NCBI GenBank assembly: GCA_001600055.1
Contig: BCIV01000001.1
Span: 372,001 to 436,000, forward strand
Direction: 5' to 3'
DNA from: Filobasidium wieringae
Taxonomy: Eukaryota; Basidiomycota; Tremellomycetes; Filobasidiales; Filobasidiaceae
Length of the DNA: 64,000 nt
How positions within the stretch are numbered: position 1 is the first letter of the stretch; each line of letters starts with the position of its first letter. The notes beneath the pieces are model-generated. The model did not search any database. It was not told the origin of the DNA and worked only from the letters and a program-made list of their open reading frames with translations. The position numbers and the translations under genes are program-made. Positions 33,597-45,599 of the stretch are shown here, one piece after another.

Positions 33597-35510
33597 TTAT
33601 TCGTCTACCTCTTCTTCCTCATCATCACCTAGATCTATCCATTCCCAGATATCCCCCTCTGCCTCGGTCCGTAGGCTTCCCATTATACGTTTGTAATCTC
33701 CCTCCACGTTCTGGTATGTCTCTGTCAGTTTTTCCTTTCGCTCTGTTATATCGAGTTGCGACAAGATCTCGTAATTGAAGTGGAAAAGTCGTTCCTTGAC
33801 CTGTATGATGATAACCAAGCATGTAAGTTCGCCCAGCCAGACCTCAGATAGGCCACGAAAGAGGTCTTACGAAAAGTCGATATGCCCTGTACCGTTCTGC
33901 ACTATGATTCGTTTTCAGTCGCTCAAGAAGCAGCATCTCTATCAGCCGGTAGAATTGTCGCTACAGTGACGGCTGATTAGCTCATCGAATCTCTAAAAAC
34001 CCTTTCTGCGTGTCTCTGCTCACCTTGGCATACTTCCCCTCCTTCCTGACAGTCTCCAACCACTCTCGACTCATAGGCGGTCCTGCATCAAGCTCCTTGG
34101 AATCCTGTAACTCTTCTCGTAACCTAGCCAAATCGACTCGATCTCTCAAATCCTCGAAAGCTTCCGAGGGATCCTCGACCGTCAGCTCGCACACGCTGTC
34201 CACGGTCTGAGCGTAGTCATATAGAGCAGTGTAGAGTTGAGCTGAGGAAGGAATGTCGAAATTTAGCGTATGCTGACATGTTCAGATATGTCTCGTTCAC
34301 TCACATCCATGCCCTTGACCTTGAAACGGTGGCAGAATGTAAAATTGACTGCATAATGCCAGTAAGATGTGAGCATCTTCAATCTGGTAAGCTTGATCGA
34401 GCCTTGTACATACCTCAGTCGCAATCGGATTTGGTCCGGGTAACACCAGAATGGGTAAGCAGAGACGAATCCTGCAAAATGGTAACTCGATTTCTCCACG
34501 TCCGTTGCCGTTGGGTTAGGACGGATCTCGAATCTAGGTTTGCGAGCAAGATAGAAAGGACGTTCAGGTGCAAGGCTTGAGATGGGATAGAAAAACGGCT
34601 CACAGAAGCAAGAATTCCCATTGATCCTCATCTTCCTGTGCATCCGAAGGCCGCAGAGCAAGGCGTCAGTAATCAGTATCAATTGTGAATTGACCATGAC
34701 TTGCCTGGATATAGCTCCCTGCCTCGATATACAATAAGATGAACAATTGTGCTCTTCGGTGAAAGTCTCGAAATCCAGGGGTATCAAATTTACACTGTCC
34801 AAGTTCAAAGTCAGTCAAACCATAACATGAGGGACGAACAAGAACACACACATGCCATATCCCATATTCCACTTCATCATCCTCGTCACCAGCTGAACGG
34901 TAAGAAGCGACCATCTTCCCTGGAGGAACAAAGTTCTCGGCATCTTTCGTCACGGTATCTGCAAAGGTTTCTGCGGATTTGGTGTAGTCTGTCATGACGT
35001 AACAAAGAGGGTTAGGACATGCGTTCGGGATTGACATAGGATTTCGGGAGACGGGGAAGAGACTTACTAGGTGGAATATAGTTGAACAAGGTTCCTTCAA
35101 TGTCATCCGCCGCATCGCCGACTTTCGCTTCATAAGTAACATTCAGATACTGCGACAGACTCCCTGAAGCCATATTCAACTATTGATTCATTCAGTCAGA
35201 ACGAAACCCCCGGTCCTTGAGATACTGAAGCTTCTTACCTCGATTTGCAGCCCTTTGTAACCGTAAATCTTCTCCTTCTCTCCAAAGATGGGGTACGTGA
35301 ACGTAGGGTTGAAAGGCATCAAAACCCTAGCTTCTGGATCTTCATCTATCACTGCCTTCAAATCTTTTTCCGCCCTGACTGTATAAGGAGGTACAGCGAA
35401 GGTCAGTACACGAGAAGCAATACCGAGGACCGAATTGCCCTACCTAAAGTCAAGCTCAGAGCTTTGTTTGAATCGGTTGCCCAATCCTGTAGGTCTCCAA
35501 CTGATGACAT
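33597..35510 (-). CDS. HAT1: Histone acetyltransferase type B catalytic subunit Hat1
   Basis: Eleven exons join to 417 aa: 35510-35444, 35378-35239, 35179-35068, 34988-34852, 34794-34705, 34635-34604, 34533-34414, 34348-34305, 34241-34024, 33960-33871 and 33800-33597. Hat1 acetylates newly made histone H4 (K5/K12) with its WD40 partner Hat2/RbAp48. The Hat1 N-domain has VLMPFNPTFTYPIFGEKEKI and FVPPGKMVASYRSAG; the GNAT core has YHFAGFVSAYPFW and LSQFYILPPFQGQGHGS, the last with the Q-x-x-G-x-G/A acetyl-CoA loop; VCELTVEDPSEAFEDLRDRV is the hallmark next to the active site. The end is acidic (DLGDDEEEEVDE). The intron after exon 5 begins GC (CAG|GCAAGT) and is forced by phase. Confidence 0.96.
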
Positions 35511-35934
35511 GTCGAAAGCTTTCCTGGTTTACTGTATTCGATCTTTGCGGTACAAGAAGCTATGCAAGAATGAAGAAGAGGAGTCAAGGAGGATTCCTCA
35601 TTCCGATTCAATGGAAGTTCACTTTGATTGCTGCTCAAACGCGTTGACGACGCGTCTAGAACTGAACGCGAAATAAATGACCTTGAGGTCACGGCAGCAT
35701 GGCAGGAGTGGTACCACACCGATCATCAGACCTGTCGGATCATCAAGGACCACACCCTCAGCAGAGATCATATATGCGCATCTTCATACAGAATATCAAA
35801 AAGAAAAAGAGAAACCGAGCCAAACCAAAGTAACGTGTTCAAAGTGAAAGTCCTACTCGTCAAAACATCTTCATCCTCCACCTTCCCCCGAACGAACCAC
35901 ACCTTCGACGAGCCATTAGCTATCAAACCAACAC
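35511..35934. other. Intergenic region
   Basis: About 424 bases between two minus-strand genes; presumably the HAT1 promoter and the 3' UTR of the membrane-protein gene. Plus-strand ORFs here are short and motif-free. Confidence 0.5.
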
Positions 35935-37127
35935 CTAATCGTCCTCCTCGAAGAACTCAACCTCGCCCCTCGCATCCTCCTCCAACCTGATCCTTCCTTC
36001 CCTCTCCTTGGTCTTCTTCCATGCCAAGCCTCCTACGAGCGCAATAGGGTGCAAGACCAAGAGGATGACGATAGTGACGACCTCGATGGTAGGTTTCCTC
36101 TGATTACCCAAGAGGACCATCAACAGGGTTCCCATTCCTCCCAAAGTCGCCCAGACATCCAAACGCATGGCCACCCAGACGGCCAAGAAGGCGTGGACCA
36201 ATAGGAGAGTCAGGCTGGCTTGCCAGGTTTTGGAGTAGGGGTTGGGCTGGTCCGGAAGAGATAACCAGTTCAGGGCGATGAAGCCGTTGTGGACCCAGTC
36301 TTGAGTGAAGAGGATTACGAAGAAGAGGGTCATGGGGGCGTGGATGAAGAGGGAATCGAGGGGTCGGTGTCGTGGGGAAGGAGGGTGGGCGAGGAGAGTG
36401 AGTTGAATGGAGATGCTGTAGAATAGAGAAGCGTCAGCTAGGATGCTCGGTCGACAAGAAAGCAATGTACATGCGTACAGGTTGATAACGTTGAGAATAA
36501 CGATGATCTCCGAGACAACAAAGAATCGCAAAGTCTGTTTCGAGCAAGCAATGTGATGTTCAATATCAGGATACTATATGAATCGGAGTTACATAACTTT
36601 TCACTCACCCAAGCGACAGCCCAAGCGGCCTGTAACCAGTTAGCAATAGCAAACCTCAATCCGACTCCATGAACCAGAGTACTCTATCGACCGCGAATGT
36701 GTCGTGAATCAGTTCCTCTATCCAAAATCCGCTTCAGGAATGAACGGTAGACACACCTTGGTCTCTTCTTTTCTAGCAGTGACCAAAATCAAGCAGAACC
36801 CGATCTGTAGAGCGTACACGACGACCCAGTAGATCCCGAGGAGGATAGCATTGGGGGTCAAAAGGGTAGGGTACATCTTATTTATGTCCGCTGAGTTCAA
36901 GAAATGGTCCTTAGGCCGTCAGTATACAAGCTCCCCCATATCCGATAAAATACTACTAGCTCACCGAGACCAGGTTTAACCGCGAGAGCACAGACCAAGT
37001 TGGCTCCAATGGTCATGAGCAAACTCAAGGGCGTGGCGATCTGAAGCCTGACGAGCTTCATGGATCGTTGCATTTCCTCTTGGGTGATGATGCCTGTAGC
37101 ATCTGTGGGTGGGTCGTAGGAGGACAT
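35935..37127 (-). CDS. Multi-pass membrane protein of unknown function, 302 aa
   Basis: Exons 37127-36965, 36890-36757, 36683-36609, 36534-36479 and 36415-35935 join in phase. I count about seven hydrophobic spans, among them IATPLSLLMTIGANLVCALA, AILLGIYWVVVYALQIGFCL, FFVVSEIIVILNVINLISI, PMTLFFVILFT, SLTLLLVHAFLAVWVAMRLD and VVTIVILLVLHPIALVGGLA. The C-terminus is charged and acidic (EEDARGEVEFFEEDD) and probably cytosolic. The arrangement recalls fungal DUF1774-type membrane proteins, but that link is from general impression and not secure. No catalytic motif is visible. It is divergent from LIN1 over 324 bp. Confidence 0.8.
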
Positions 37128-37451
37128 CCTGAGGTGTCTGGTGGTATGGTGTGATTATAAGGATCAACTCGAGGTGTCCGGACGGGAAAAGAGATGTCGA
37201 GTGATAGATTGTGTTGTATCTCAAGTGAAAGAGCGGAGAAAGGAATGACGTAGGGAACAACGCGAATGTAGAAAATACGCGGATCCTAAGAAATTTCAGG
37301 CAATATCTAGGGAGATTTGCTGACTAAGCCCAGAAAAGAGCGTATTATTGTATCTCTCCAGTCGAGGACAGATCAAGCTCGAATTGACCCAACTTGTCCT
37401 TTTCTGCAGAATGTCTTTCTAGCACATCACACAACCACATCAGCATTCACC
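37128..37451. promoter_or_regulatory. Shared upstream region of the membrane-protein gene and LIN1
   Basis: A divergent intergenic stretch of 324 bases. The LIN1 frame stays open upstream to 37317, but the first residues there look non-coding and the ATG at 37452 is preferred. Confidence 0.45.
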
Positions 37452-38919
37452 ATGTCGAAACGATCAATAGACACCCCAGGTCCATCAAAACGAACCCGAT
37501 TCCAATCCCCTTCCCGACTGGAACAGACCTCTACCGACTTTCTCCAGGACGATCTTGCACCTTCCACCAAATCCAAGGACCGTCGATCACTGAAAGATGC
37601 TTCGGGTTATGAATCTGACAGCACGGACGATGGGGAGGAAGGAGTGGTTCCTTCCCGGTCGGGGAAGAAAAAGGAAGGGGCAGGGGAAGACGAGGATGAA
37701 GATATGTTTGGCGAATTATCTGGTGATGAGGGAGCCAAGGACAAGGGGAAATCCAAAGAGGAGAAGAAAGAGTTCTTGAACCTCACCGATATAGAAGGAC
37801 AGGACTTTGGCCATAAGAGCGGGAATTATGTGGGGGAACGATCCGATGATGATGATTCCGAATACGATTCGGAGGAGGAACAACGGAAAGCTGCAGAAGG
37901 GAAAGGATTGGACGGACCTATGGCTGCTGAACTGACGGCGTTCAACATGAAATCCGAACTTATCGAAGGAAGGATGACGGCCGATGGGGAGTCTTACCAG
38001 ACGAACGATCGAGATCCACACGAACAATACGATAGATGGTTGGAAGGGACCGATCGATCTGCCGTACGAAAGGCTCGTCGAGCTAAACGAGAACAAGACC
38101 GGGCAGAAAAGCAAAGAGAAGAGCGAGAGAAGGAAGAACAAACGGGCGAAGGTCGGAGAGAAAAAGAAGCTGGGTTGATGAGGGGTATAGTCGAGCTCCT
38201 CGATCGGGGGGAAACGGTACTAGAAGGTCTTCAGCGACACGGAGCCGATTTGGAGAAGGAGCGGAAAAAGGTTTCAAAGGAGAAGGGCAAGAAGCAAACT
38301 TGGGCGGAGAAACAGAGGGAAAGGAGAGCGATTCTGGAAGGACATGGGTCGACTGCCTCGGGAGATATGCAGGTCGATGAGTGAGTCTAATCAAATTCAT
38401 AAATCTCTGTTTCCACAATTTTCAAACCTTGTCTACTTCCATAGTGCCACACAACCAGAAAACCCGTTCGCCCGTCTTTCAACCCTCATCTCAGACCTGA
38501 CGGCACTAGGCCACCTGGACGTGTACAGCATGACCCGAGAATCCCTACAACGGATGATACCCGCTATCGCCCCGGATAACCAAGCGACTCAATCTGGACC
38601 TGGAGGCGTACAAGGTGGACCGGACGTACGGGCGTTCGAATACAGGTTCTCCAAGCGATATCTGTCCTTGTTGAATGAAAAGGACCGGCCGATAGAGAGG
38701 GAGGTTTTCGGTAAGTTCAAGCAACTTGTCGTGGTTAGCGACTTTCCACTGAGATGCGACTGGATCGATAAAATAGGTCCTTTCCCTGCGCTGACGTTGT
38801 TGAGTTGGAAAGCCTCTGGTGCATTCGGAGGACCAGAATGTGAGAACGTGGAAGTGAGAACGACAGGACCCGCTGGACCAGGGGAATGGGGGAACTGGCG
38901 AGAGGTCGTGGGCAAGTGA
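37452..38919 (+). CDS. LIN1: LIN1/CD2BP2-like U5 snRNP-associated protein with degenerate GYF domain
   Basis: Exons 37452-38380, 38445-38710 and 38777-38919 give 445 aa. The family signature is ELTAFNMKSELIEGRMTADG followed by the N-D-x-D-P-x-x-x-Y-x-x-W-L segment, then a long charged coiled coil. N-terminal residues hold acidic serine stretches (DDDDSEYDSEEE) likely phosphorylated by CK2. CD2BP2 binds the U5 proteins PRPF6/PRPF8 during tri-snRNP assembly. The C-terminal part aligns by eye with a GYF domain: FEYRF in place of the W-x-Y start, EVFGPFPALTLLSWKASGAF with the G-P-F and W kept, and VEVRTTG at the end. The GYF aromatic set is incomplete, so proline-rich ligand binding is uncertain. 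Confidence 0.85.
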
Positions 38920-39121
38920 CGACACGACTATCACTTTGACTTTCAAGACGATATTCGTCGACGAAGTCGAGAAACGACGGGTCTTAAACCGAATCAAGGA
39001 CTTGGCGCCATAAAATCGTCGACCAAGATGTAATATTGCAACAAGTACACAATAGTACAGCATCAAGACAAGCAGGCAAGAAATACATCGTTATGAACAA
39101 CAAGCCATGAACCAGAATGCC

Positions 39122-40529
39122 TCAACCCCCATCGCATATCCGTAAGAGTGCTTCCACATCCTCTCCCCCTCCCATCAAGAGTCCTTCCATGTCGTCGTCA
39201 AAAGAGTCGTTCCCCGTATCTAACGGATCCACTATCGTGCTGGCCATCGTCGAGCTTGAGGTCGATCGAGACGTATCGAGCGAGTTCATGTCGCCGGTCT
39301 TGTCTGACAATGGCTTCGGAGGCGGACGGTGAGGATGGTCAGACGGTTTGATCATAGGATGATAGAATTTGTCGTCGTATTGTTTCGGTTGGTGTGGGGG
39401 ATTGTTCTGATCCTGTGACGTCTTTGGCTTCACAATCATCCTAGGCGCTTTGAAAGGGTTTCGTAGTCCACCTGCACTGCCTAGATTGACCGCTCCTTCT
39501 TGAGAGCTTCTGACAGGCTGCCTGATAGTCTTTACATCCCCTCCTGATAACGTCGCTCCTACACTTCGACCACGGCTCGTAGATCCCCTTAAGCCGCAAG
39601 GCTTCACCCCGCCTCCCCATGTCTGCTGTTGAGAAGGACGCTTTTCCGGAGACTTCACGGACATTGGGGAAGTGAACCCGGTGCGCGAATTTACATGCGG
39701 TGGTCCAGTACCGATAGATTGTTCAAACACCGCTGGTAAGGATCGAGTTTGTTGCAAGAGTAGCTTTCTAGGGGAAGGACCCTTGGGGTCATTGTCGCAG
39801 CTTTGATTACGCATTTGATGCAGCGCCCGATCGTCCAGTCCATCCGAATCAACATCGCTGGCGTCAGGCCCCGCCCAGGTCTCACTTCTAGTCTTCCCGA
39901 GTACCAATTGCTTCTGAGCTCTCTGTTGCGCAGCCATTTGTTGACGTAACTTCTCGTTCGCTTTTTGAGCCATTTCTGCCTTTCTCTGCCTTTCAGCTCT
40001 GCGATGTATACGCGATTCAGAATTAGCTTGTACCAAGCCCAGCAGTATGTCCAGGCGAGTAGGAGCCGAGTGAGCTGAATCAGTAGAGGTGGATGTACTA
40101 GCAGAGTTGTAGGAATCTTGATTGTCTCGTGTAGCTGTAGCTTCTGCATATGGCTCGGCTAACGATCTCGCCGTAGCCAATCGTAAGCCAGGGGTCCGCG
40201 ATGATGCGGCCCCTGGTAATGATCGATTCCTTCTCGCTAGTCTTCTGCAACTGCTCGGACCTGCTAAGCTGTCATTGTTATGTTGTTGAGCACGACTGAA
40301 TAAGGCTTTTGCTGAAGTAGTGGATTGAGTAGGAGGAGGGGGAAGATCATAAGCTATAAACATAACAAGGATTAGGGTTCTGTCTAGATGGTTTCCTGCC
40401 ACTGCAATTAGAGTTGATCGAATCACCTCTCTCTTTAGCTGCCTGTAACGCTAATCTCAACGTCTCATCTTGCTCGGCCATCCAAATTACCCTTCCGTCT
40501 TCTGGGTCATCCATGTCCATGTCTATCAT
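39122..40529 (-). CDS. Unknown, largely disordered protein, 444 aa
   Basis: Exons 40529-40427 and 40353-39122 join in phase from the ATG at 40529 (MIDMDMDDPEDGRVIWMAEQ). The only likely ordered parts are the first helix (EQDETLRLALQAAKER) and a basic coiled coil near residues 150-195 (RRAERQRKAEMAQKANEKLR). The rest is rich in S, P, Q, R, and the C-terminus is acidic with repeated M and E (DDDMEGLLMGGGEDVEALL). The N-terminal acidic helix resembles a ubiquitin-interacting motif, though it lacks the full consensus. No family is recognised. The gene runs tail to tail with LIN1. Confidence 0.7.
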
Positions 40530-41095
40530 CGTCGCAGGCGAGGCGACTGGTCGGAGAATAAAGAGCTTCTCCGACCGAAAGGGACGCAAAGTCGTTTCCT
40601 AATGTTGATTGTATGGTGTAGAACCCTGGAAGGGGGATACCTTGAAAGGGTGTCGACCATGATCATCACGAGATAACCCGGCTGAGACATATAGTAGGTC
40701 GCGACGACCGCTATGCTCAGTCACGTGAGATAGATTCTCGTCTCAACTCGTTCGTCATGATGATAGTGTATTCGATCTTCAAGGGTATACACGACAATAG
40801 ATACAAAGAAATAAGAGAGAAACATGGTGGCTATCATAGACCGCTTCAGTCTTTGGACTCTCATTAAGGTAGATAGCCTCGAACTAGGTCTTGCTAATCG
40901 GTCATGTTCAAATCGCTGAGCCAAGCGTAATCCGTCGTTTTGTCATCCAGGCTTCGTGAATTCAGGGGAAGGTATACTATTTCTATAACAACGAGATTTG
41001 ACTCGTGAATGTCGGGAACGAAGATGACTGTTCAAGTCGACGTTTGTTGGTTTGGCTGTAGAGCGTATAGCGAGACTCTTCACGTCCACCCGCCC
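40530..41095. other. Intergenic region
   Basis: 566 bases between two minus-strand genes, holding the 3' end of the Red1-like gene and the promoter of the 444-aa gene. Short ORFs only; no element recognised. Confidence 0.5.
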
Positions 41096-44000
41096 TCAAT
41101 CAGCCGAAGTAGCTGCTGTCAACTCCTGCATGAAAAGTTCAACAGCGATCCTTCTCTTCTCGGTCTCTTCACGTTGCTCCCCAAAGCTAGCCATCTTTAC
41201 CTCAGCCGCAACGGGACTTGATACAGATAGACTTGCCTGACCTTTCTCCACTTCAACCTTCTTTGCCTGTCTCCTTTTCTTCTTCTTCGCCTTCACTGTA
41301 GTCGACTCGATCGGTTCATTCGCTGAGTTTGATTGATCAAGGGCTGTGATACGGGCTCGCGCGGCTTCATAGGCACTCGTATTAGCGGGTATCGTCAAGT
41401 CCACCAGTCGGAATAGGTCTTCCTCTATGAAAGGCAAAAGAAGACGAATTCAGAATCCAGTCTTCCGCTATGCTGAACACACCGGCAGCCTTAGAGAGGT
41501 CGATGCATTCAACACATCCTGCCCTGTTGGGGAACCACAAGGTCAGCGAAAGAAAGGAAGTCCTTACGTGTCGGTACAAAGTCTCGCGATAGATGAAGAT
41601 CTTTGCAACTGAGATTTGAGCAAGTTCCTCCGTTTTCCTCGTATAGGCAAATTCTGGCGTCTGCATTGGTTTGGTGAATCCGTGACCAGATGATTCCCTG
41701 TAGAACTGAAGAATCCGGCGTCGATTGTGTCGTTTGGAGACCGTTTCGGGATGGACGCTTCGATTTCGGCTGCTTGCCTTTTCCTGCAGTCGCAATGGAG
41801 ATAGGGATCAAATTAGAGAGTGGTTGATAGGAAGAAAACCTAGTGGTCTGTTCCGCTTCCGACAGCACGACCTTATCATTTTGACTAGGTGTAGAGTTAT
41901 CAGTGACTGCAGGAATCCGCTCGATAGCACGGGAATGCGAGAGGCTGGGTGCGGGCTATCACCCCTTCAACGCGTCAATATCCTCTTGCAGACCTAAGGG
42001 TGGGTAACTCACTTCGATGAGCTCAACGATGTTGGCAGGTTCTTCTGATACTAGCAGGTAAATGATCAGGCCAGTCTCAAAGTGAGGCCGCTCAAACATA
42101 TTCCATACCCGGTTGCGTGTCTACCTCCATAGCTTGAGGTGATCGATCGATCTCTACTCTCTCACGCTGCTCTATCGTCTCGGAAGCGTCTGACATCGAA
42201 ATAGGCTTCAAAGGCTCTACATCCTGCGAGGCAGGCACTGCCAAGGCTGGACGGGATTTCAGCACACATGACGTGCTTGCTTCACCACGCTGCCAGCACG
42301 TACATTCTTTGGTGTTGTTGATAGATTCCAGCATTGCTTCGCTTTCGGAAACGGCCAACTTCAGCTTTGTGTCCTCGGCTTCCATGTCCTCCGCCTTTGT
42401 CACTCCCTCGGGTGAGTTAGGTGCAACGATTACAGGAATTTCAGGCGTTGTCGCCTCGTCGTTTGCGGACAAGGCCTTCTTCTTTGCTCTGATACGGGCT
42501 TCCATTGCAGCAATTTTAGCCTCAAGCGCGGCACGAGCCAGCTCCTTTCTCTCTATCTCTTTACGCAACGATTCGGTGTGTTCAGGCTCTGGACTAGGTT
42601 GTCTGGTCTGATAAGCCGGGCTCTCGTCTTCATCCTCAGAATCGCTGTCTAGATCGATGACGAAGCGTTTGGGGAGAGGGGGAACAAAATACGCCCGGGT
42701 GGCCGGTCTGACGACCGTCGGGAAGAATTGCGATGAATCTGCAACAGCAACTTCGTCCAGACCAAAGTCTACAGCCGCGGGTCGACGTGGTCCACTGCGT
42801 AGACGCCCTACAACAGCGGTATCAGACTCAGGAAGTTCTTGCTCTGATTTTCCAGAGGGAGGATACAGCTCAACATTACTCTTTTCCTGGACTTTGACTT
42901 CTGGAAGAGTGGGTTGGGTAATGATAGGGGAAGGTCCAGACGTGAACTCCAGTACAGTTTCTGTGACTGGTGCGATTGGACCTGATTCTTGGGGAGGCGA
43001 TAGTGGGGCTGGAAAGACCTTCACAGGAGACTCCGCCTGCTCGATTGCAACAGGCGTAGTATCCGACAATGAAGGAGATTCTTGCTTGACTGCTATACCA
43101 GGATTGACCGTAACCGAGAGTGCCACCGTATTCTGCTTACTAGCTCGTAAGCGTTCCTTCAACTCCTTTTGCTTCTTTAGCTTGGCCGCTAGAAGTTTCA
43201 TCCGCATAGCGGAAACGCGGCTCGCTTGTTCTGCTTCCGTTTCGTTAGCTACAGTAGTCACATTCTCGATCTGGACCATAGGCCCAGGCGAAGCTGAGCC
43301 TGGTATTGAAGGCTTAGGCGATGCAGGTGGGACCAAGCTGACCGACGGCGATAGTACTCCTGACTGATCCTGCATCTCGATGTCGTTTTCGCTAGCCAAG
43401 GGTATTGACAATGCAGCCGGAGAGACCTGCATGGAGCTGTCATTTGGTCCTGGTATACGGTAATCTGGGGACGGCGTGGGAGTCGCGATGTCCATCTCAA
43501 TCGAGGAAGCAATGGATTCACGCCGTGAATCAGGGGGCCCTGGAGGGGGAGAAGGTGGTGGTGGAGGTAGAACGTCTGTTGGTGGAGCGGGAGGTATTGA
43601 GGGCGGATAAGGATCCTCTGTCGCATGGATCAGTCTGAGCAGGTCTCGATCTACACCTCGGGTTATGAAGTCTGTATCGACAATGCCCCAAGCATTTAGC
43701 TGGATGACAAGGGCAACCAGTCGCCGAAGTCCGGCTTCGTCCACTATCAAACGATAACCTTAACATAGTCTCACACAGAAAAACCGAGCTGTGTGGCTTA
43801 CACGTCTCATCTATACGAAGCGATTGCTCCGCAGCCCAACGCTTGGCTTGTTCCAGTCGTATACGGTCAGTCTCGATGATTGCTGCTTCAGCCGCTGTCA
43901 ATCAAGATCAATTCAGTATATGCCGCGATCTTCAGAAGGACAAATTGTTAAGCACCTCTGTCTCGTTCTTCCTCAGATTTAGTGCTCATGGTGTCCAACA

Positions 44001-45213
44001 TGGGCAAACGTGACCGAGCGGCAGAAGCTTGGGGCCGATGCGATGCAGCAGAAATCGCCTGCAAATCACTTGACTCGATCCGAAGCCCCTCTCTCGTATG
44101 GATACCTTTGAGAGATTGTTCTGATGTATGCCTGGCAGAATGGCTATGAGCATTGGATTGCGACAAGTAGGGTAGACCAGTATCGGCCTCGTTCTTGCGG
44201 AAACTGTGACGAGCGGAAATTGAGGAGACAGGCCGAGACGGTCCAGCAAGCCGTTCAACAAGTTTGGGCTTGGCAGAAGTGCGTGGATTTGATGAGCCAG
44301 ATTCAGCATACATATCATCATAAGGTAAACCGGATCCCACATCTCTAGGCCGATTTCGACTACTTTTAGCCACTGGAAACGCTTGAGCATCTTTGTCTGG
44401 TTCGATTGGGATGAATGAACTTTTCTGAAGCTGATTCGTCTTTGATGTAGAAGCTGTAGCCGGAACCGATGTGTTCAATGCATCGCGGTCTCGGTAGTGA
44501 TAGCGCCGTTCTGGGGCAGGGACCGAACCAATGTGAGGGTTGATAGCCATGGCAACAACTGGTCTGGTCGGCAGCGGATGAGAGGCGGAAGTTGACTCCA
44601 TGATCACGTCATCATCTGAGACCTCTCCTTCCTCCCTGTCTGTCACTCTATCATTTGAGACATGCTGATATGCAGGCAAGTCAAACAATTTAAAGGGTAG
44701 TGCAGATTCGGGGCGAGTTCGACCTGATTTGATGGGACGAGCAAGGGTAACAGGTTCCGGCACGAATGTCGAACTACCTCCTACTTGCGTAGTATGTGAT
44801 TTCGCGGAATGCGGCTGCTTGACATCAGTCTGATGTGTCCGGGCTACTTTACTAGGCCGAGATGGGTTCTTGCTGGGAGAAGTCTCGAATGGTCGCTTGA
44901 TAGGCTGCGCAAGCTTCGTTTTGCTCTTCTTCCTGCGCACGCTTTGATCTGATCGAATTCCTTCTTGGACAGTTTGATTCTGCAAAGTTTGGACCGATGA
45001 AGCTGCAACATTTCGATTGTCGTTTGGGATGTTCTTGTCGATTTCTTCGTGATTTGATATAGGCAACACAACTAGGGGTTCTTGTTCTTTGTGTAGGACG
45101 TCTTGTGAGTCAGCTGATGGAGCATGTACCGACTCATCCACCGCGATCTGGGTAGAGACTGTTGCAGCGTTCTCTTGACTCTGCCGTTGAGGCTTGCTTG
45201 AAAGACTTCCCAT
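41096..45213 (-). CDS. Red1/ZFC3H1-like zinc-finger protein, 1234 aa
   Basis: Exons 45213-43956, 43894-43802, 43743-42109, 42050-42013, 41919-41568 and 41424-41096 join in phase; the acceptor of exon 5 is the least certain. Most of the protein is disordered, with proline runs (DVLPPPPPSPPPGPP) and coiled coils (AMRMKLLAAKLKKQKELKER and ALEAKIAAMEARIRAKKKAL). Near the C-terminus CLYEENGGTCSNLSCKDLH forms C-x8-C-x4-C-x3-H, the pattern of the zf-C3H1 domain, followed by TQEDLFRLVDL. In fission yeast Red1 and human ZFC3H1 this finger belongs to the MTREC/PAXT scaffold that joins Mtl1/MTR4 to poly(A)-binding factors and delivers RNA to the nuclear exosome. The role here is inferred from the finger and architecture. 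Confidence 0.72.
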
Positions 45214-45599
45214 GATTCTGTCGAGTGGCCAGACCCATTGGTCTTACTTATCGATAGGTCCTTTGTGTGGTGCTCACGATCACAAGGTCAGACTTGCGCT
45301 GTCACAAAGGGAATTACTCTGTAGTGATTCGCGATCGGAGGGATGTTAGAGGCAGGTATGGATTTCCGTAAGGGGTAGACCTACACAATTAGAATAAGAT
45401 GTATCCTCCGAATCTAGCAGCCTAGTGGCAGGACGCTGCAATGCCTAGCATGGACTAGTCTGACCTTCTGATGAAGATCGAATTGGGTTTCTCGCTCGTC
45501 GGCATGATCTGTTCTGGGTATGATAGGCGGGGTAAGCCTGATATCGAAGGGAGCCAAGAACTAGCGCGTTTCATCAAGCGCATCACCTTCTGGGCTGCA
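45214..45599. other. Intergenic region
   Basis: 386 bases between two minus-strand genes, presumably the SWD1 3' UTR and the promoter of the Red1-like gene. No gene is visible. Confidence 0.5.

Noticed and set aside
42657..43367. A 236-codon plus-strand ORF opposite the Red1-like gene
   Set aside because: Shadow of the minus-strand coding exon, whose splice phases and zinc finger are consistent.
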